Made by a program: the position numbers and the translations under genes. 64,000 nucleotides of DNA, from NCBI GenBank assembly GCA_021108275.1, contig JAIORD010000044.1, forward strand, positions 42,417-106,416. Direction: 5' to 3'. Below, piece after piece: positions 36,267 through 45,420 of the stretch. Every line of letters starts with the position of its first letter. The first letter of the stretch is position 1. The notes under the pieces are model-generated. The model worked only from the letters and a program-made list of their open reading frames with translations. It ran no database searches and was not told where the DNA came from. This stretch comes from Methanococcoides sp. GTDB taxonomy: Archaea > Halobacteriota > Methanosarcinia > Methanosarcinales > Methanosarcinaceae.

Positions 36267-37836
36267 ATGTCTGATAATTACTATCGCATGATCTTTGAAA
36301 GTTCCCCATTGGGTATCATTTACTTCGATGAGAATGGGATGATCACCTTCTGCAACGAAAAACTCACCAGTATTCTCAATATGCAGAAAAAGGACATTTT
36401 CAGCTCGAACATGACCGATATTTTCACAGATGAAGACATGCAAAATGTTATCAAAACTGCTCTTTCCGGAAAGCCCATACATCATCAGATTAATTATCAC
36501 CCGCCTGGAAAGGATGATGCAATAGAGATAGAATTATACTGCAGTCCTGGCGCCTCAGGTCAGGGTTCCCCTCATGGCACTGTTTGTATCCTGCAAGATG
36601 TCACTTCAAGGGTAGAACTGCAAAATGCCCTGAAGCTTGACGAGTATCGTCTTGAAGCCCTCCTGGAGCTTGAACAGATGACCGAAGCACCAAATGCAGC
36701 AGATAGCTGATTTTGTGCACGAACAGGCTGTCAGGCTTACACAAAGCACTATAGGTTACATTGCATTCCTCAACGAGGATGAGAGCTACCTCACAATGCA
36801 CACATGGTCTAACAGTGTGATGCAGGAATGTACTATCCCGGATAAGAAATTCGTGTATCCTGTGGAAAAAATAGGACTATGGGGAGAACCCATACGACAA
36901 AGGAAGCCAATTATAGTCAATGATTACCTTGCGCCCGACCCCCTCAAGAAAGGATTTCCACCCGGTCATGTGGAGATGTTTAACTACCTGACCATACCTG
37001 TGTTCGAAGGGGAAAGAATAGTTGCCACCGCTGGTGTGGGTAACAAGGATGGGGATTATGATAGATCAGACGTGCGACAGTTAACGTTGCTGATGCAGGG
37101 ATTATGGAATCTCATGCAACGCAGAGAAGGTATCGAAAAACTCAGGGACCATGCAGATCAGTTAAAAAAATCTAATGAGATGAAAGACCTCTTTACAGAT
37201 ATTTTGCGCCATGACCTACTCAATCCTGCAGGGGTCGTCAAAGGATATACCGACATCCTGATTGAGAGTGAGGAAGATGAGGAAAGGATGAAGATCCTGC
37301 AGACCATCGACAGGAACAACGAAAAACTCATCGAGATGATAAAAAGCGCAGCCAGCTTTGCAAAACTGGACACCATTGAGAATATAGAGTTCAAGGACAT
37401 GGATATTGCCCTTATGCTAAGGAAGAACGTGGAAAGTCTCAAACTCCAGATCGATGAAAGGGGAATGGACATCGAAGTAAGGCCTGACAGTGCATATATG
37501 GCAAAGGTAAATCCAATGATAGAAGAGGTGTTTGTCAATCTTCTATCAAACGCCATAAAATATAGTCCCGAAAAAGAAAGAGTGATTATAGATATACTGG
37601 GTTCCGGTGACGAGTGGACAGTAACTGTCACAGACTTTGGGCCCGGTATTGCAGATGAGGACAAGCCAAAGTTATTCGAGCGTTTCAAGCGAGTGGACAA
37701 AAGTGGTGTCAAGGGTACAGGGCTCGGGCTTGCTATAGCAAAGAAGATAACCGAGCTGCACGGCGGACACATTGGAGTGGAAGACAATCCTGCTGCAAAG
37801 GGCAGTGTTTTCTGGGTAACGATAAAGAAGGCATAA
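36267..37836 (+). CDS. PAS-GAF sensor histidine kinase, interrupted by a frameshift
   Basis: Two overlapping frames make one protein. Frame one (36267-36710) has a PAS domain (YRMIFESSPLGIIYFDENGM) and ends in LLELEQMTEAP. Frame two, entered at 36694 (MQQIADFVHEQAVRLTQST), gives a GAF-type domain with IGYIAFLNEDESYLTMHTWS, then the kinase: H box ILRHDLLNPAGVVKGYTDIL, N box VNLLSNAIKYSP, G1 TVTDFGPGIADED, F box and G2 GTGLGLAIAKKI. A single base at the AAA near 36691 separates the frames. The intact protein would be about 520 residues, soluble and cytoplasmic. Typical of methanogen sensor kinases. Frameshift may be real or a sequencing error. Confidence 0.8.
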
Positions 37837-38258
37837 GGCTCATTTTTTCAGATAAGATATATAGAAATTTCTTCGGCCTGCATAGAGGAAAATGGGAACT
37901 TTGCAGAGATCCTCAATTCATAACACATTAATTAGTGACCGAACTTAAGACCATGTGCAGCTACTGCGAAAAAACACTCTTCCTGGACCCAAAGACATTC
38001 AGGCCCATTTCCCCAACCCTCCTTCACATTAGCATTCAAAGTAAACGACTAATACAGATAGAGGTCAATTTCGAATATTTTCATTGTGATTGGCTCATCT
38101 CGAGTATAATTCCTAACTACCTCTGGACTACATTAAGAAGTAAAATTGCACACAAGCACATATATATAATCAAAAACAAACTTTCTGAATAGTGGGAAAT
38201 TAATAGTACAGTGGGATTAACATTTCATTGCTAAAAATAGGAATGGGGGAAACTAGTT
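37837..38258. other. Intergenic stretch after the histidine kinase
   Basis: An 85-codon frame at 37935-38192 begins VTELKTMCSYCEKTLFLDPK, which resembles the zinc-cysteine tail seen in some sensor kinases, but then loses protein-like composition. It is probably a remnant. No other gene seen. Confidence 0.35.
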
Positions 38259-38852
38259 ATGAATACTACAAACGATCAAGAGACAAACGACTCCATCAAA
38301 GAGATTGAGAAATATATCTCGGTCAAGGAAATAATGACCGAAAAAGTGATCACCACAGATATCGAGGAAAGTGCTTTAAAAATCGGAAAGGAGATGATAG
38401 AGCACAATGTGGGCAGCATAATCGTAACAAAGAACGATAAGGCAGTGGGGATCATAACTGAAAGAGACATGATAAAAAAGATAGTAGCAAAGAACAAGAA
38501 ACCTGAAAATGTCTCTGCTTCAATGCTCATGTCATCTCCCTTGATAATGATCAAACCATCCACGAATGTCATAGATGCTTCTAAAATAATGTCTAAGACC
38601 AATATTCGCAGGCTTGCTGTAATGCAAGATGGGAAGATCATGGGCATCATCACAGTCAGGGACCTACTTACGATAACACCTGGATTGACTACGATACTGG
38701 CAGATCTCATAGAAATGAACCACGAACAAAATGTTATGGCGGAAGAAGAATATCAGGGAGGAATATGCCAGAGATGTGGTTACTATTTAGTTGATCTTGC
38801 AACGGTAAATGGGAGAATATTGTGCGAGAGCTGCAGAGATGAAGAAGATTAA
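38259..38852 (+). CDS. Tandem CBS-domain protein with C-terminal zinc ribbon
   Basis: 197 residues. Two CBS domains: about 22-80 (VKEIMTEKVITTDIEESALK, VGSIIVTKNDKAVGIITERD) and about 88-145 (MSSPLIMIKPSTNVIDASKI, IRRLAVMQDGKIMGIITVRD). A zinc ribbon closes the protein (CQRCGYYLVDLATVNGRILC, then ESC). CBS pairs sense adenine nucleotides or S-adenosylmethionine. The protein is probably a regulatory or DNA/RNA-binding sensor. Ribosome-binding site GGGG present. Single gene. Confidence 0.88.
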   Translation: MNTTNDQETNDSIKEIEKYISVKEIMTEKVITTDIEESALKIGKEMIEHNVGSIIVTKNDKAVGIITERDMIKKIVAKNKKPENVSASMLMSSPLIMIKPSTNVIDASKIMSKTNIRRLAVMQDGKIMGIITVRDLLTITPGLTTILADLIEMNHEQNVMAEEEYQGGICQRCGYYLVDLATVNGRILCESCRDEED

Positions 38853-38907
38853 AGAGAAGATCACTGAACTGCACAACGGAACTATTGGAGTGGAAGATCT
38901 CTATTAA
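38853..38907 (+). pseudogene. Histidine-kinase C-terminal fragment
   Basis: Right after the CBS gene the frame overlapping its stop reads KEKITELHNGTIGVEDLY and stop. This matches the last helix of the kinase at 37741-37790 (KKITELHGGHIGVEDN) with clear DNA similarity. Only this tail exists, so it is debris of a duplicated kinase. Confidence 0.6.
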
Positions 38908-38966
38908 TTTTTTTGGAAAAAGCAAGAAGAGCAAGATCCAATATCTTGCTCATCAAGTATCCTTTT

Positions 38967-39932
38967 TTACAGAACCGCATTGAACATATAGCCTGTGAAT
39001 ATCACAGCTACTGCCACGATCGCCACGAACAGGGCGATCAGTTCATTGCTCAGGACCTTTTTCAATATGATCATCTCAGGCAGTGATACTGCAGTAACAG
39101 ACATCAGGAATGCCAGAGAAGTACCGATGGGGAGTCCTTTTCCAATGAGACTTTCGACCACAGGGATCAGACCCATGACATTGGAATAAAGAGGAACGCC
39201 AATTAGTACTGCAACAGGGACAGCGAAGAGATTATCTTTTCCTGCATACTGTGCAAGTATTCCTTCTGGAGCAAATCCGTGGAATATACCTCCAAGAGTT
39301 ACACCTATAATGACATAGATCCAGATCTTTCCTACAATGCTTTTGACCTCATCAATAGCGTAATCGAGCCTCTCCCTGGAGCCCATCTCAGCTTCCTTAA
39401 AGGGCAGAGAGTGTACATCATAAACAAAACCTGCAACGTGTCTCTCCAGTTTGAGCAGACCTATTATATAACCTCCGACAATACCGATAACAACACCTGA
39501 AACAACGTAGAGTGCGGTAGCCTTGAATCCCAGTGTGGCCCAGAGCACGGCAATGGCTGCTTCATTAACAAGAGGAGAGGTGATGAGGAACGAAAATGTC
39601 ACACCAAGGGGTACGCCTGCTTCAATGAAACCGATGAAGATCGGAACTGATGAACATGAACAGAACGGGGTAACAGTACCAACAAGTGATGCAGCTACAT
39701 TGTATACCGGTCCTTTTTTGCCCCCAAGTATCCTTCTGGATTTCTCAGGAGTAATATAGGACCTCATGTAAGCTATAAAGAAGATCATTACAGAAAGAAG
39801 TACAAATATCTTCAGTACATCGTAGATAATAAAATTCAGGCTTTTTGCAAGACCTGTGGTGGCTTCGATCCCAAGTAGATCGTAGGTGACCTTATCTGCT
39901 ATCCACTGCATGGGATAGAACACGTCAACCAT
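38967..39932 (-). CDS. DUF318/ArsP-family permease
   Basis: 321 residues with about eight membrane segments. GTVTPFCSCSSVPIFIGFIE is the family signature: a cysteine pair in the first half of the transporter. The second half has IGVPLYSNVMGLIPVVESLI and FLMSVTAVSLPEMIIL. Characterised relatives export organoarsenicals or act in metal resistance; the substrate here is not known. It closes the operon of thiol-redox protein, DGC protein and permease behind three operators. Confidence 0.88.
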   Translation of the reverse strand: MVDVFYPMQWIADKVTYDLLGIEATTGLAKSLNFIIYDVLKIFVLLSVMIFFIAYMRSYITPEKSRRILGGKKGPVYNVAASLVGTVTPFCSCSSVPIFIGFIEAGVPLGVTFSFLITSPLVNEAAIAVLWATLGFKATALYVVSGVVIGIVGGYIIGLLKLERHVAGFVYDVHSLPFKEAEMGSRERLDYAIDEVKSIVGKIWIYVIIGVTLGGIFHGFAPEGILAQYAGKDNLFAVPVAVLIGVPLYSNVMGLIPVVESLIGKGLPIGTSLAFLMSVTAVSLPEMIILKKVLSNELIALFVAIVAVAVIFTGYMFNAVL

Positions 39933-40085
39933 AGTATCATTTCCTCCAGAGTAAATTGACAGGGGACAGCATCTTTGAATTATAAGGCTGGCTCACACCC
40001 GTCATGTATATTATAATATCACTGTTTCAGTGGATACATCATATTTTAGCATCCTTTTCATTTTCACAAAGATCACAGGGAGCGA

Positions 40086-40478
40086 TCAGAAAAGCTTGAC
40101 ACACTTTTCCAGACTCTCTGAGAGTATCGAATCCTCGATATCCATATCCCTTGTCTTCTTCACGCCAAGTTCAGTGACAACTATATGTTCATCCACTGCT
40201 ATCCCGGCGTTCTCGAAAATTTTAGAGGCACAGTTCATTGGACAGCCATCTATCACAACCACCCTGTCACAACCCTCTGCAGACCTCAACTGACCAGGGA
40301 TCTTTGCACCGATTCCGGCGGTACAAAGCATCTTGCCCTTTCCAGCTTTTGTCAGTCCTATTGCCAGCTGGTTAGAGATAATGCCTACATTCGCTGAGCC
40401 TGAACATGGATAGATACCAACAATCTCTGACTCACACTCACATTCACATTCACAGCCACATTTCATATTTTCAGTCAT
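40086..40478 (-). CDS. DGC-domain putative zinc-binding protein
   Basis: 130 residues. An N-terminal CGCECECECES run is a metal-binding-like tail. IYPCSGSANVGIISNQLAIG and VVVIDGCPMNCASKIFENAG carry the conserved cysteines and the aspartate-glycine-cysteine of the family. Genes of this type occur with metal-stress permeases and thioredoxin-like proteins, as here. The exact role is not known. Confidence 0.85.
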   Translation of the reverse strand: MTENMKCGCECECECESEIVGIYPCSGSANVGIISNQLAIGLTKAGKGKMLCTAGIGAKIPGQLRSAEGCDRVVVIDGCPMNCASKIFENAGIAVDEHIVVTELGVKKTRDMDIEDSILSESLEKCVKLF

Positions 40479-40536
40479 TATTTACACCTTTTTCAATTTT
40501 ATAATTTTAATACAATATCATGGACATGGCAATGTA

Positions 40537-40773
40537 TTATTGTCCAATTATCCAATTTTTAACATTGTCCACACTGGGGATTCTGCCGGCGATCATTACC
40601 TCACCGTCAATGACAAGCCCGGGAGTGATCATTACCCCATAGGAAAGAATTGTCTCATAATCTTCAACCTTGACAACATCCGCCTGGAGCCCGCTTTCCT
40701 GAAGAGCTTTTTCAACTATCTCTTTTGTCTTAACGCACTTTGCACATCCCGTACCGAGTATTTCTATTTTCAT
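40537..40773 (-). CDS. Small thioredoxin-like thiol-redox protein
   Basis: 78 residues from the ATG at 40771-40773. KIEILGTGCAKCVKTKEIVE holds the active-site CAKC and VMITPGLVIDGEVMIAGRIP the cis-proline and beta hairpin. This is the short redox-disulfide family seen in methanogens next to arsenic or metal permeases. First gene of the operon; GGATGTGATC precedes the ATG. Confidence 0.88.
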   Translation of the reverse strand: MKIEILGTGCAKCVKTKEIVEKALQESGLQADVVKVEDYETILSYGVMITPGLVIDGEVMIAGRIPSVDNVKNWIIGQ

Positions 40774-40832
40774 ACGATCACATCCTGTCTTTATCATACA
40801 ACGATCTTTGTCACTTGAGCAGCTTCAAGGCA

Positions 40833-40913
40833 TTTCAAATAATATTGAAACATGCTATTTCAAATAATGTTGAAATGTATATTTATAGATGTCGGTTTCA
40901 AATTAAGTTGAAA
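40833..40913 (-). promoter_or_regulatory. Three ArsR-type operators over the metal-stress promoter
   Basis: Three 18-bp inverted repeats TTTCAA-N6-TTGAAA lie at 40833-40850, 40858-40875 and 40896-40913, with perfect TTTCAA/TTGAAA arms. A minus-strand TATA-like CTATAAATATA (40878-40888) sits between the second and third. This puts the start site near 40855 within the operators, so a repressor would block transcription. The pattern fits ArsR/SmtB-family binding; no such regulator gene is next door. Confidence 0.8.
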
Positions 40914-41044
40914 TAGGTTATAAGCATCATACAGGAAAAGTATTCTGGATAATCTCGGTGACAACTCTCTGAAATAGAATATCCCAGAGATTGGAAACCA
41001 TTTCTTTCAATTATAGCAGAAATGTATAAGTAAAACAGAGTAAG

Positions 41045-41172
41045 GTGGGCAAATCAAACCTTGATGAAATCGTCATGCTCAAGATGTTAGTATTGCAACA
41101 ATTTATGGATTATCTGACCCCACTAACTTGAAAAGAAAGCTCTTGACAGAAATTGCTTTAGGAAAAGCTTAG
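41045..41172 (+). mobile_element. IS5-like transposase N-terminal remnant
   Basis: A GTG start reads GKSNLDEIVMLKMLVLQQF, then the frame shifts by one base and continues YGLSDPTNLKRKLLTEIA. Both parts match the N-terminal domain of IS5-type transposases (LDEIVMLKMLVLQ, YGLSDP). No DDE core and no terminal repeats remain, so this is a dead fragment. An A-rich stretch with no gene follows to 41303. Confidence 0.7.
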
Positions 41173-41303
41173 GCCATGAGGTCAATATGCGTGTTGATAG
41201 AATAAACTACAGATAAAGGATGGGAGATTCACTGCTTCCAGTATGCTTATTTAGTCATATTTTGCCCATATATCTAAAGTTCGAACACTTAAGGTCAATG
41301 ATA

Positions 41304-42983
41304 TTATAATTGCTCAAAATTAAGTTCTTTAATGCACCCATCATAGTAGCTTTTCATTAACTTGTGCCAATCACCTGTTATTTTTCTAAATTGAATTCCT
41401 CTCTTTTTTCCATTGTACTCCCACACCCCAACCCGATAAAATATTGATCCGATGTGACTTGATAGCTGAGCTTCTGTATTTGTCCAATGGAGATCATTAT
41501 AAAGGAATTTTCCAATACCTTCTTTTTCGGCCCCATTTCTTAATTTAGCTACGTTATTTGACAGACCTTTCCAGTGTTCATCTGCCATATAATCATTCAA
41601 TCTTCTCAATTCATCCTTCTTTATGAGCTTATCAACCTTGAGCTCACCATTTAACGAATTAAATTCTCTACTTATGGAAAGGTTGAGATCATCATCAATT
41701 TTCCACCAAAATTTTATTGATTTCCCAAGTGTAGCACCATGGATCCAATCATTTTGGAGATCCAAATTGTATGCTTCAATTGTATTTTCTGCGATATTGA
41801 GCCAGTTGTACCTAGTCTCGATAAGTTCTTTACCGGCCTTTCTCATGCTACCATTGGAGAGGTCATCAAGTACGTAATTTATGCCCCATGCAATAGAATC
41901 CGGATTTTTGTAGACAAGGATACCATCAACAAAATTATTGATTATTTGGACAGCATCTGTTGCAACAATGGTCCTTTCGGCATCCCACCCTTCAAGGACA
42001 ACGATCCCAAAAGGTTCGTTCCTGCTTGGAATACAGAGAATATCACATGCATTGATCCAGTCCCTGGCCGTTTCATCATCCACATATCCCAGGAAATGAC
42101 AATGGTCTGAAACATTTTTTGCATTTGCAAGAGCTTCACATGGAGGGCGCATTTCACCTTCCCCGATAAAAACAAATTTTGTGTCCCAGCGATGATCCAT
42201 CACCTCAGGGATAGCTTCAACAAGCAGATCCGGACCTTTTTGGTAGCTCATACGCCCTATGAACAGAACAACTGGTGCAAAAGGATGGATACCCAATCTT
42301 TCTTTCACTTCACCGGCATCAACATCCTTTTTTATTTTTCCATGGAAAATACCGTTTGGAATGATAGATATTTTCTCATCAGGTATCTGGTATAGGAACT
42401 TGATCTCGTCTGTAAGTTGCTGTGATGTAGATATGACCTTCACGGATTCATATCCAGCTTTCCATTCCCTGTGGGATATTTCCTCGGCTTCCCACCAGTT
42501 TCCATGTTTGTTACCGTTCCGCCCCCATTCGGTACTGTGATATGTGAACATAAAAGGTATACCAAATTCATATTTGATCCTTGAGACCACATTGAATGGA
42601 TGCCAATCGTGTGCATGCAATATATCGAAATTGCCATATTCCTTCGTAACATCAATGAATCTTGAGTACATTGAATCACACATGCTATCCATTTGCTGAA
42701 CAATTCCCCCAGAGAGAGAATGATCTAACCTATGATAGTGAACCCCATTGACCTCTTCGTATGGCTCCAGCCCATTATTTCTGGTAAATATGTGGACTGA
42801 ATGTCCGGTCTTCGCAAGAGCTTCAGCAAGTTCGGAAACATGCGGAGCTATACCACCCACTTTTATCGAGTGTAAACTCTCCCAGGAGAACATCCCGATA
42901 TTCAAATTTTCCCCATTATTTTTCAACCCAATTATTTTATATATCGATAGTAAAATCTTTGTATATCTATTTAACATTATCAT
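41304..42983 (-). CDS. Glycosyltransferase family 4 with extra C-terminal domain
   Basis: 559 residues. After about 25 residues, LNIGMFSWESLHSIKVGGIA is the N-terminal Rossmann opening with a glycine-rich acceptor loop. Donor-domain motifs are VLFIGRMSYQKGPDLLVEA, HFLGYVDDETARDWINACDI and PSRNEPFGIVVLEGWDAERT, with the E-x7-E nucleotide-sugar motif. Residues about 430-559 form a non-catalytic appendage (NDWIHGATLGKSIKFWWKID). The layout is like archaeal alpha-glucan or trehalose-type synthases, but the sugar cannot be assigned. Two ATG codons (42983 and 42977) are possible starts. Confidence 0.85.
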   Translation of the reverse strand: MIMLNRYTKILLSIYKIIGLKNNGENLNIGMFSWESLHSIKVGGIAPHVSELAEALAKTGHSVHIFTRNNGLEPYEEVNGVHYHRLDHSLSGGIVQQMDSMCDSMYSRFIDVTKEYGNFDILHAHDWHPFNVVSRIKYEFGIPFMFTYHSTEWGRNGNKHGNWWEAEEISHREWKAGYESVKVISTSQQLTDEIKFLYQIPDEKISIIPNGIFHGKIKKDVDAGEVKERLGIHPFAPVVLFIGRMSYQKGPDLLVEAIPEVMDHRWDTKFVFIGEGEMRPPCEALANAKNVSDHCHFLGYVDDETARDWINACDILCIPSRNEPFGIVVLEGWDAERTIVATDAVQIINNFVDGILVYKNPDSIAWGINYVLDDLSNGSMRKAGKELIETRYNWLNIAENTIEAYNLDLQNDWIHGATLGKSIKFWWKIDDDLNLSISREFNSLNGELKVDKLIKKDELRRLNDYMADEHWKGLSNNVAKLRNGAEKEGIGKFLYNDLHWTNTEAQLSSHIGSIFYRVGVWEYNGKKRGIQFRKITGDWHKLMKSYYDGCIKELNFEQL

Positions 42984-43442
42984 TTGGAGTTGTCCTGTAA
43001 ATTAACCTGAAGATATTTCACAGCCCCAATAACAATGATATTTTCTGTATAAATGATTCTTTTTTGTATTTTACATCCATAATTGTTACTGTATTAGTTT
43101 TTTCATAACCAAATAAACGGAATACGGTGGGAAGTCTAAATGATATTATGATTTTCAGATCACTTATCACATCATGAGACCTTTGCAAAAGCGAATATAT
43201 GGATTCTTTAGATATCCTCAAAAATAATGAAATATATGAGTTGATGAAATTCAAGAGTTGTCTATCAACAGTTGAAAACAGGCATATGTTTGTATCCGTT
43301 TACTCCAACGCACATTCTGATCGATGGACTAGAGGCACTCAGCTGCATAACAGCTGAGTGAAACCGTGATCCAAACCTCCTTGATCAAAAGGATCTCTAC
43401 AAAGCCATTAATTATATTAGCATCAGAACACAATTTAATATT
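42984..43442. other. Intergenic region with a perfect hairpin
   Basis: 459 bases between divergent genes. CACTCAGCTG and CAGCTGAGTG (43336-43345, 43351-43360) form a perfect ten-base stem with CATAA loop. It may end an unannotated plus-strand transcript or be a protein-binding site. A 55-codon plus-strand frame from 43198 is possible but lacks a ribosome-binding site. Confidence 0.5.
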
Positions 43443-44465
43443 ATGGGAAAGGATGGGGAAGTTGATTTTTCAATAATAGGACTGGAAAATGAGATCGAAC
43501 AGATCCAATCCAATATTGATGATCTTGAAAATGGCAAAGGGGGAAGCATAGCCATTATAGCAGAACAGTTTGCAGGAAAGACCACCCTGATAAACAAGGT
43601 CTGCAGTATGAACAAAAATAGGGTTGAGATGATATCCCTTTCTTCTGTAGTAAAAGATGAAAAAAAACTGCAAGAGATCGAAGAACAAAAACAAATAAAG
43701 ATAATTGATAACTGTCACTTTCTCTATAGACACAAGATCGGCGGATTCGACATTATAGAGCGTTTTCTAAAGACTGTCACATCCCCGGAAAATAAACAAT
43801 ACATAACCACGTGGAACATCCATTCCTGGAATTTTCTGGAAAATACGCATGAGATAAGTAAATATTTCCCAGTTCAGATAAAACTCCAGGGACTTACACA
43901 AGAGCAAGCAAGACAATTAATACTCTCCGAATACGAGGAAGGAGAGATACAATTCATTGAAGATCCAACTGAAAATAAAGAAAAGATGATAAACTTTGTA
44001 ATTGACAATACTATTTTTTTGAATAAAGAGATCGGCATCCCCCATTTAAAAATAAATTACAGGCAGATAAAAAGCAAACTCTCAAGAAAAAAGATCATCC
44101 TCACACCGGAGGAAAATATCTTTGAAAATATATATTCCATCTCAAAAGGCAACCCGGGAATATCAAAAGCGATATGGGAACAATCCCTTGTATATCCCCA
44201 AATAAAACCGGGAGATATAAAGGAACCATGCCAGGACATGGAGCTCGATAATGACGAGTCTTTCATACTCTCCATTTTAGTTTCAATGCAGAATGCCAGT
44301 CGATCAGATATCATTGAAATTGCAGGAGATGAGATCGACATCGAAAGAGCACTGCAAGTGCTATCAAAAAAGAATATTATAAGCAGTGAAAGGGAACATT
44401 ACACGATCAAGCCTGAAATACTTAAATGTGCTACAAATTTTCTTAGAAGATCGAGGTTGGTGTGA
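43443..44465 (+). CDS. P-loop ATPase (STAND-like) with winged-helix tail
   Basis: 340 residues. GGSIAIIAEQFAGKTTLINKV is a Walker A region; KQIKIIDNCHFLYR is the Walker B strand. Residues about 120-210 (YITTWNIHSWNFL, IKLQGLTQEQARQLILSEYE) resemble the sensor part of archaeal AAA/STAND ATPases. The C-terminus (SILVSMQNASRSDIIEIAGD) is a winged-helix domain. The MscS-family gene starts within the last codons, so the two are one operon. Role unknown. Confidence 0.75.
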   Translation: MGKDGEVDFSIIGLENEIEQIQSNIDDLENGKGGSIAIIAEQFAGKTTLINKVCSMNKNRVEMISLSSVVKDEKKLQEIEEQKQIKIIDNCHFLYRHKIGGFDIIERFLKTVTSPENKQYITTWNIHSWNFLENTHEISKYFPVQIKLQGLTQEQARQLILSEYEEGEIQFIEDPTENKEKMINFVIDNTIFLNKEIGIPHLKINYRQIKSKLSRKKIILTPEENIFENIYSISKGNPGISKAIWEQSLVYPQIKPGDIKEPCQDMELDNDESFILSILVSMQNASRSDIIEIAGDEIDIERALQVLSKKNIISSEREHYTIKPEILKCATNFLRRSRLV

Positions 44466-44467
44466 CC

Positions 44468-45304
44468 ATGGTCGGAGAAGAATCAGGAAGTTTATCAGGC
44501 ATGCCCTCTATCGACACTGGTACATTATTGAGCGTTATCTCTCTGCTTATCATAGCATATGTGGTCACAAGAGTGATCTCTTTTCTATTGACAGCTTTCT
44601 CAGAGAAAGTGGGGAAGTACAGAATTAAAATAAAAATGCTTCTTCCAATTTTGAAGTTTTCAATATATGGATATACAGTTTACTATATCATGGCTAAACT
44701 TCTCGAAGTATCTGCCCAGGAACTTATCCTCTTTGGAGGACTGCTCGGTGCTGCAATAGGTTTTGGACTCAAAGACCTTTTTGCAGATCTGATAGGAGGA
44801 ATTATAATAGTATTCGAAAAGCCCTATCAGATAGGGGACAAGATAAGGGTCGGAGATCAGTATGGAGAAGTAAATGACATCGGAATAAGGGCTACGACGA
44901 TCACTACACCGGATGATAACTACGTTTCCATCCCAAATTATGTCATATTCACACAATCAGTATCAAGCGCAAATATCGGAAATTCCGAGATGATGGTTGT
45001 CACCGACATATTCCTTGAGCACGGATCTGATATGAAAATTGCCAGGAAGCTACTAAAGGAAGCAGTAGTAACTTCAAGATTTGTATATATGTCTGAAAAA
45101 CATCCGATTACAATACTCACCAAGGACTTTCCTTTTTACATAAGACTTCGAGCAAAGGCATATACACGTGACCTTAGATATGAATTCAACTTTGAGTCAG
45201 ACGTGAGTAGCAGGGCATGGAAAGAGTTGAAAAAGAAGGGTATAAAACCACCAGGTGCAAATTTAATAGATTCCAGCTCAATGCCAGATCAAAGAGATCG
45301 ATGA
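44468..45304 (+). CDS. MscS-family mechanosensitive channel
   Basis: 278 residues from the ATG at 44468; a GTG two codons earlier overlaps the ATPase stop. Two or three membrane segments (TLLSVISLLIIAYVVTRVIS, LPILKFSIYGYTVYYIMAKL) lead into the pore helix and beta domain: LFGGLLGAAIGFGLKDLFAD, then KPYQIGDKIRVGDQYGEV. The cytoplasmic domain follows. The family releases osmolytes on osmotic downshock. Coupling to a STAND-like ATPase is uncommon. Confidence 0.92.
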   Translation: MVGEESGSLSGMPSIDTGTLLSVISLLIIAYVVTRVISFLLTAFSEKVGKYRIKIKMLLPILKFSIYGYTVYYIMAKLLEVSAQELILFGGLLGAAIGFGLKDLFADLIGGIIIVFEKPYQIGDKIRVGDQYGEVNDIGIRATTITTPDDNYVSIPNYVIFTQSVSSANIGNSEMMVVTDIFLEHGSDMKIARKLLKEAVVTSRFVYMSEKHPITILTKDFPFYIRLRAKAYTRDLRYEFNFESDVSSRAWKELKKKGIKPPGANLIDSSSMPDQRDR

Positions 45305-45420
45305 AAAGTATGTTCGATCATTCAACCTTGATCCTTGACTTGAACATACATCAAAAAAGAAGAGAATTGAAATTTAAAAAAATCAATTCTCTAAATTAAT
45401 TTTCTTTTTCGATATTGTAT

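Noticed and set aside
37935..38192. 85-codon frame starting VTELKTMCSYCEK
   Set aside because: Only the first 20 residues look like protein (kinase-tail-like); no ribosome-binding site and poor composition afterwards.
43198..43365. 55-codon frame MDSLDILKNNEIYELMKF before the ATPase gene
   Set aside because: No ribosome-binding site, no known family and it runs into the hairpin; kept only as a note.
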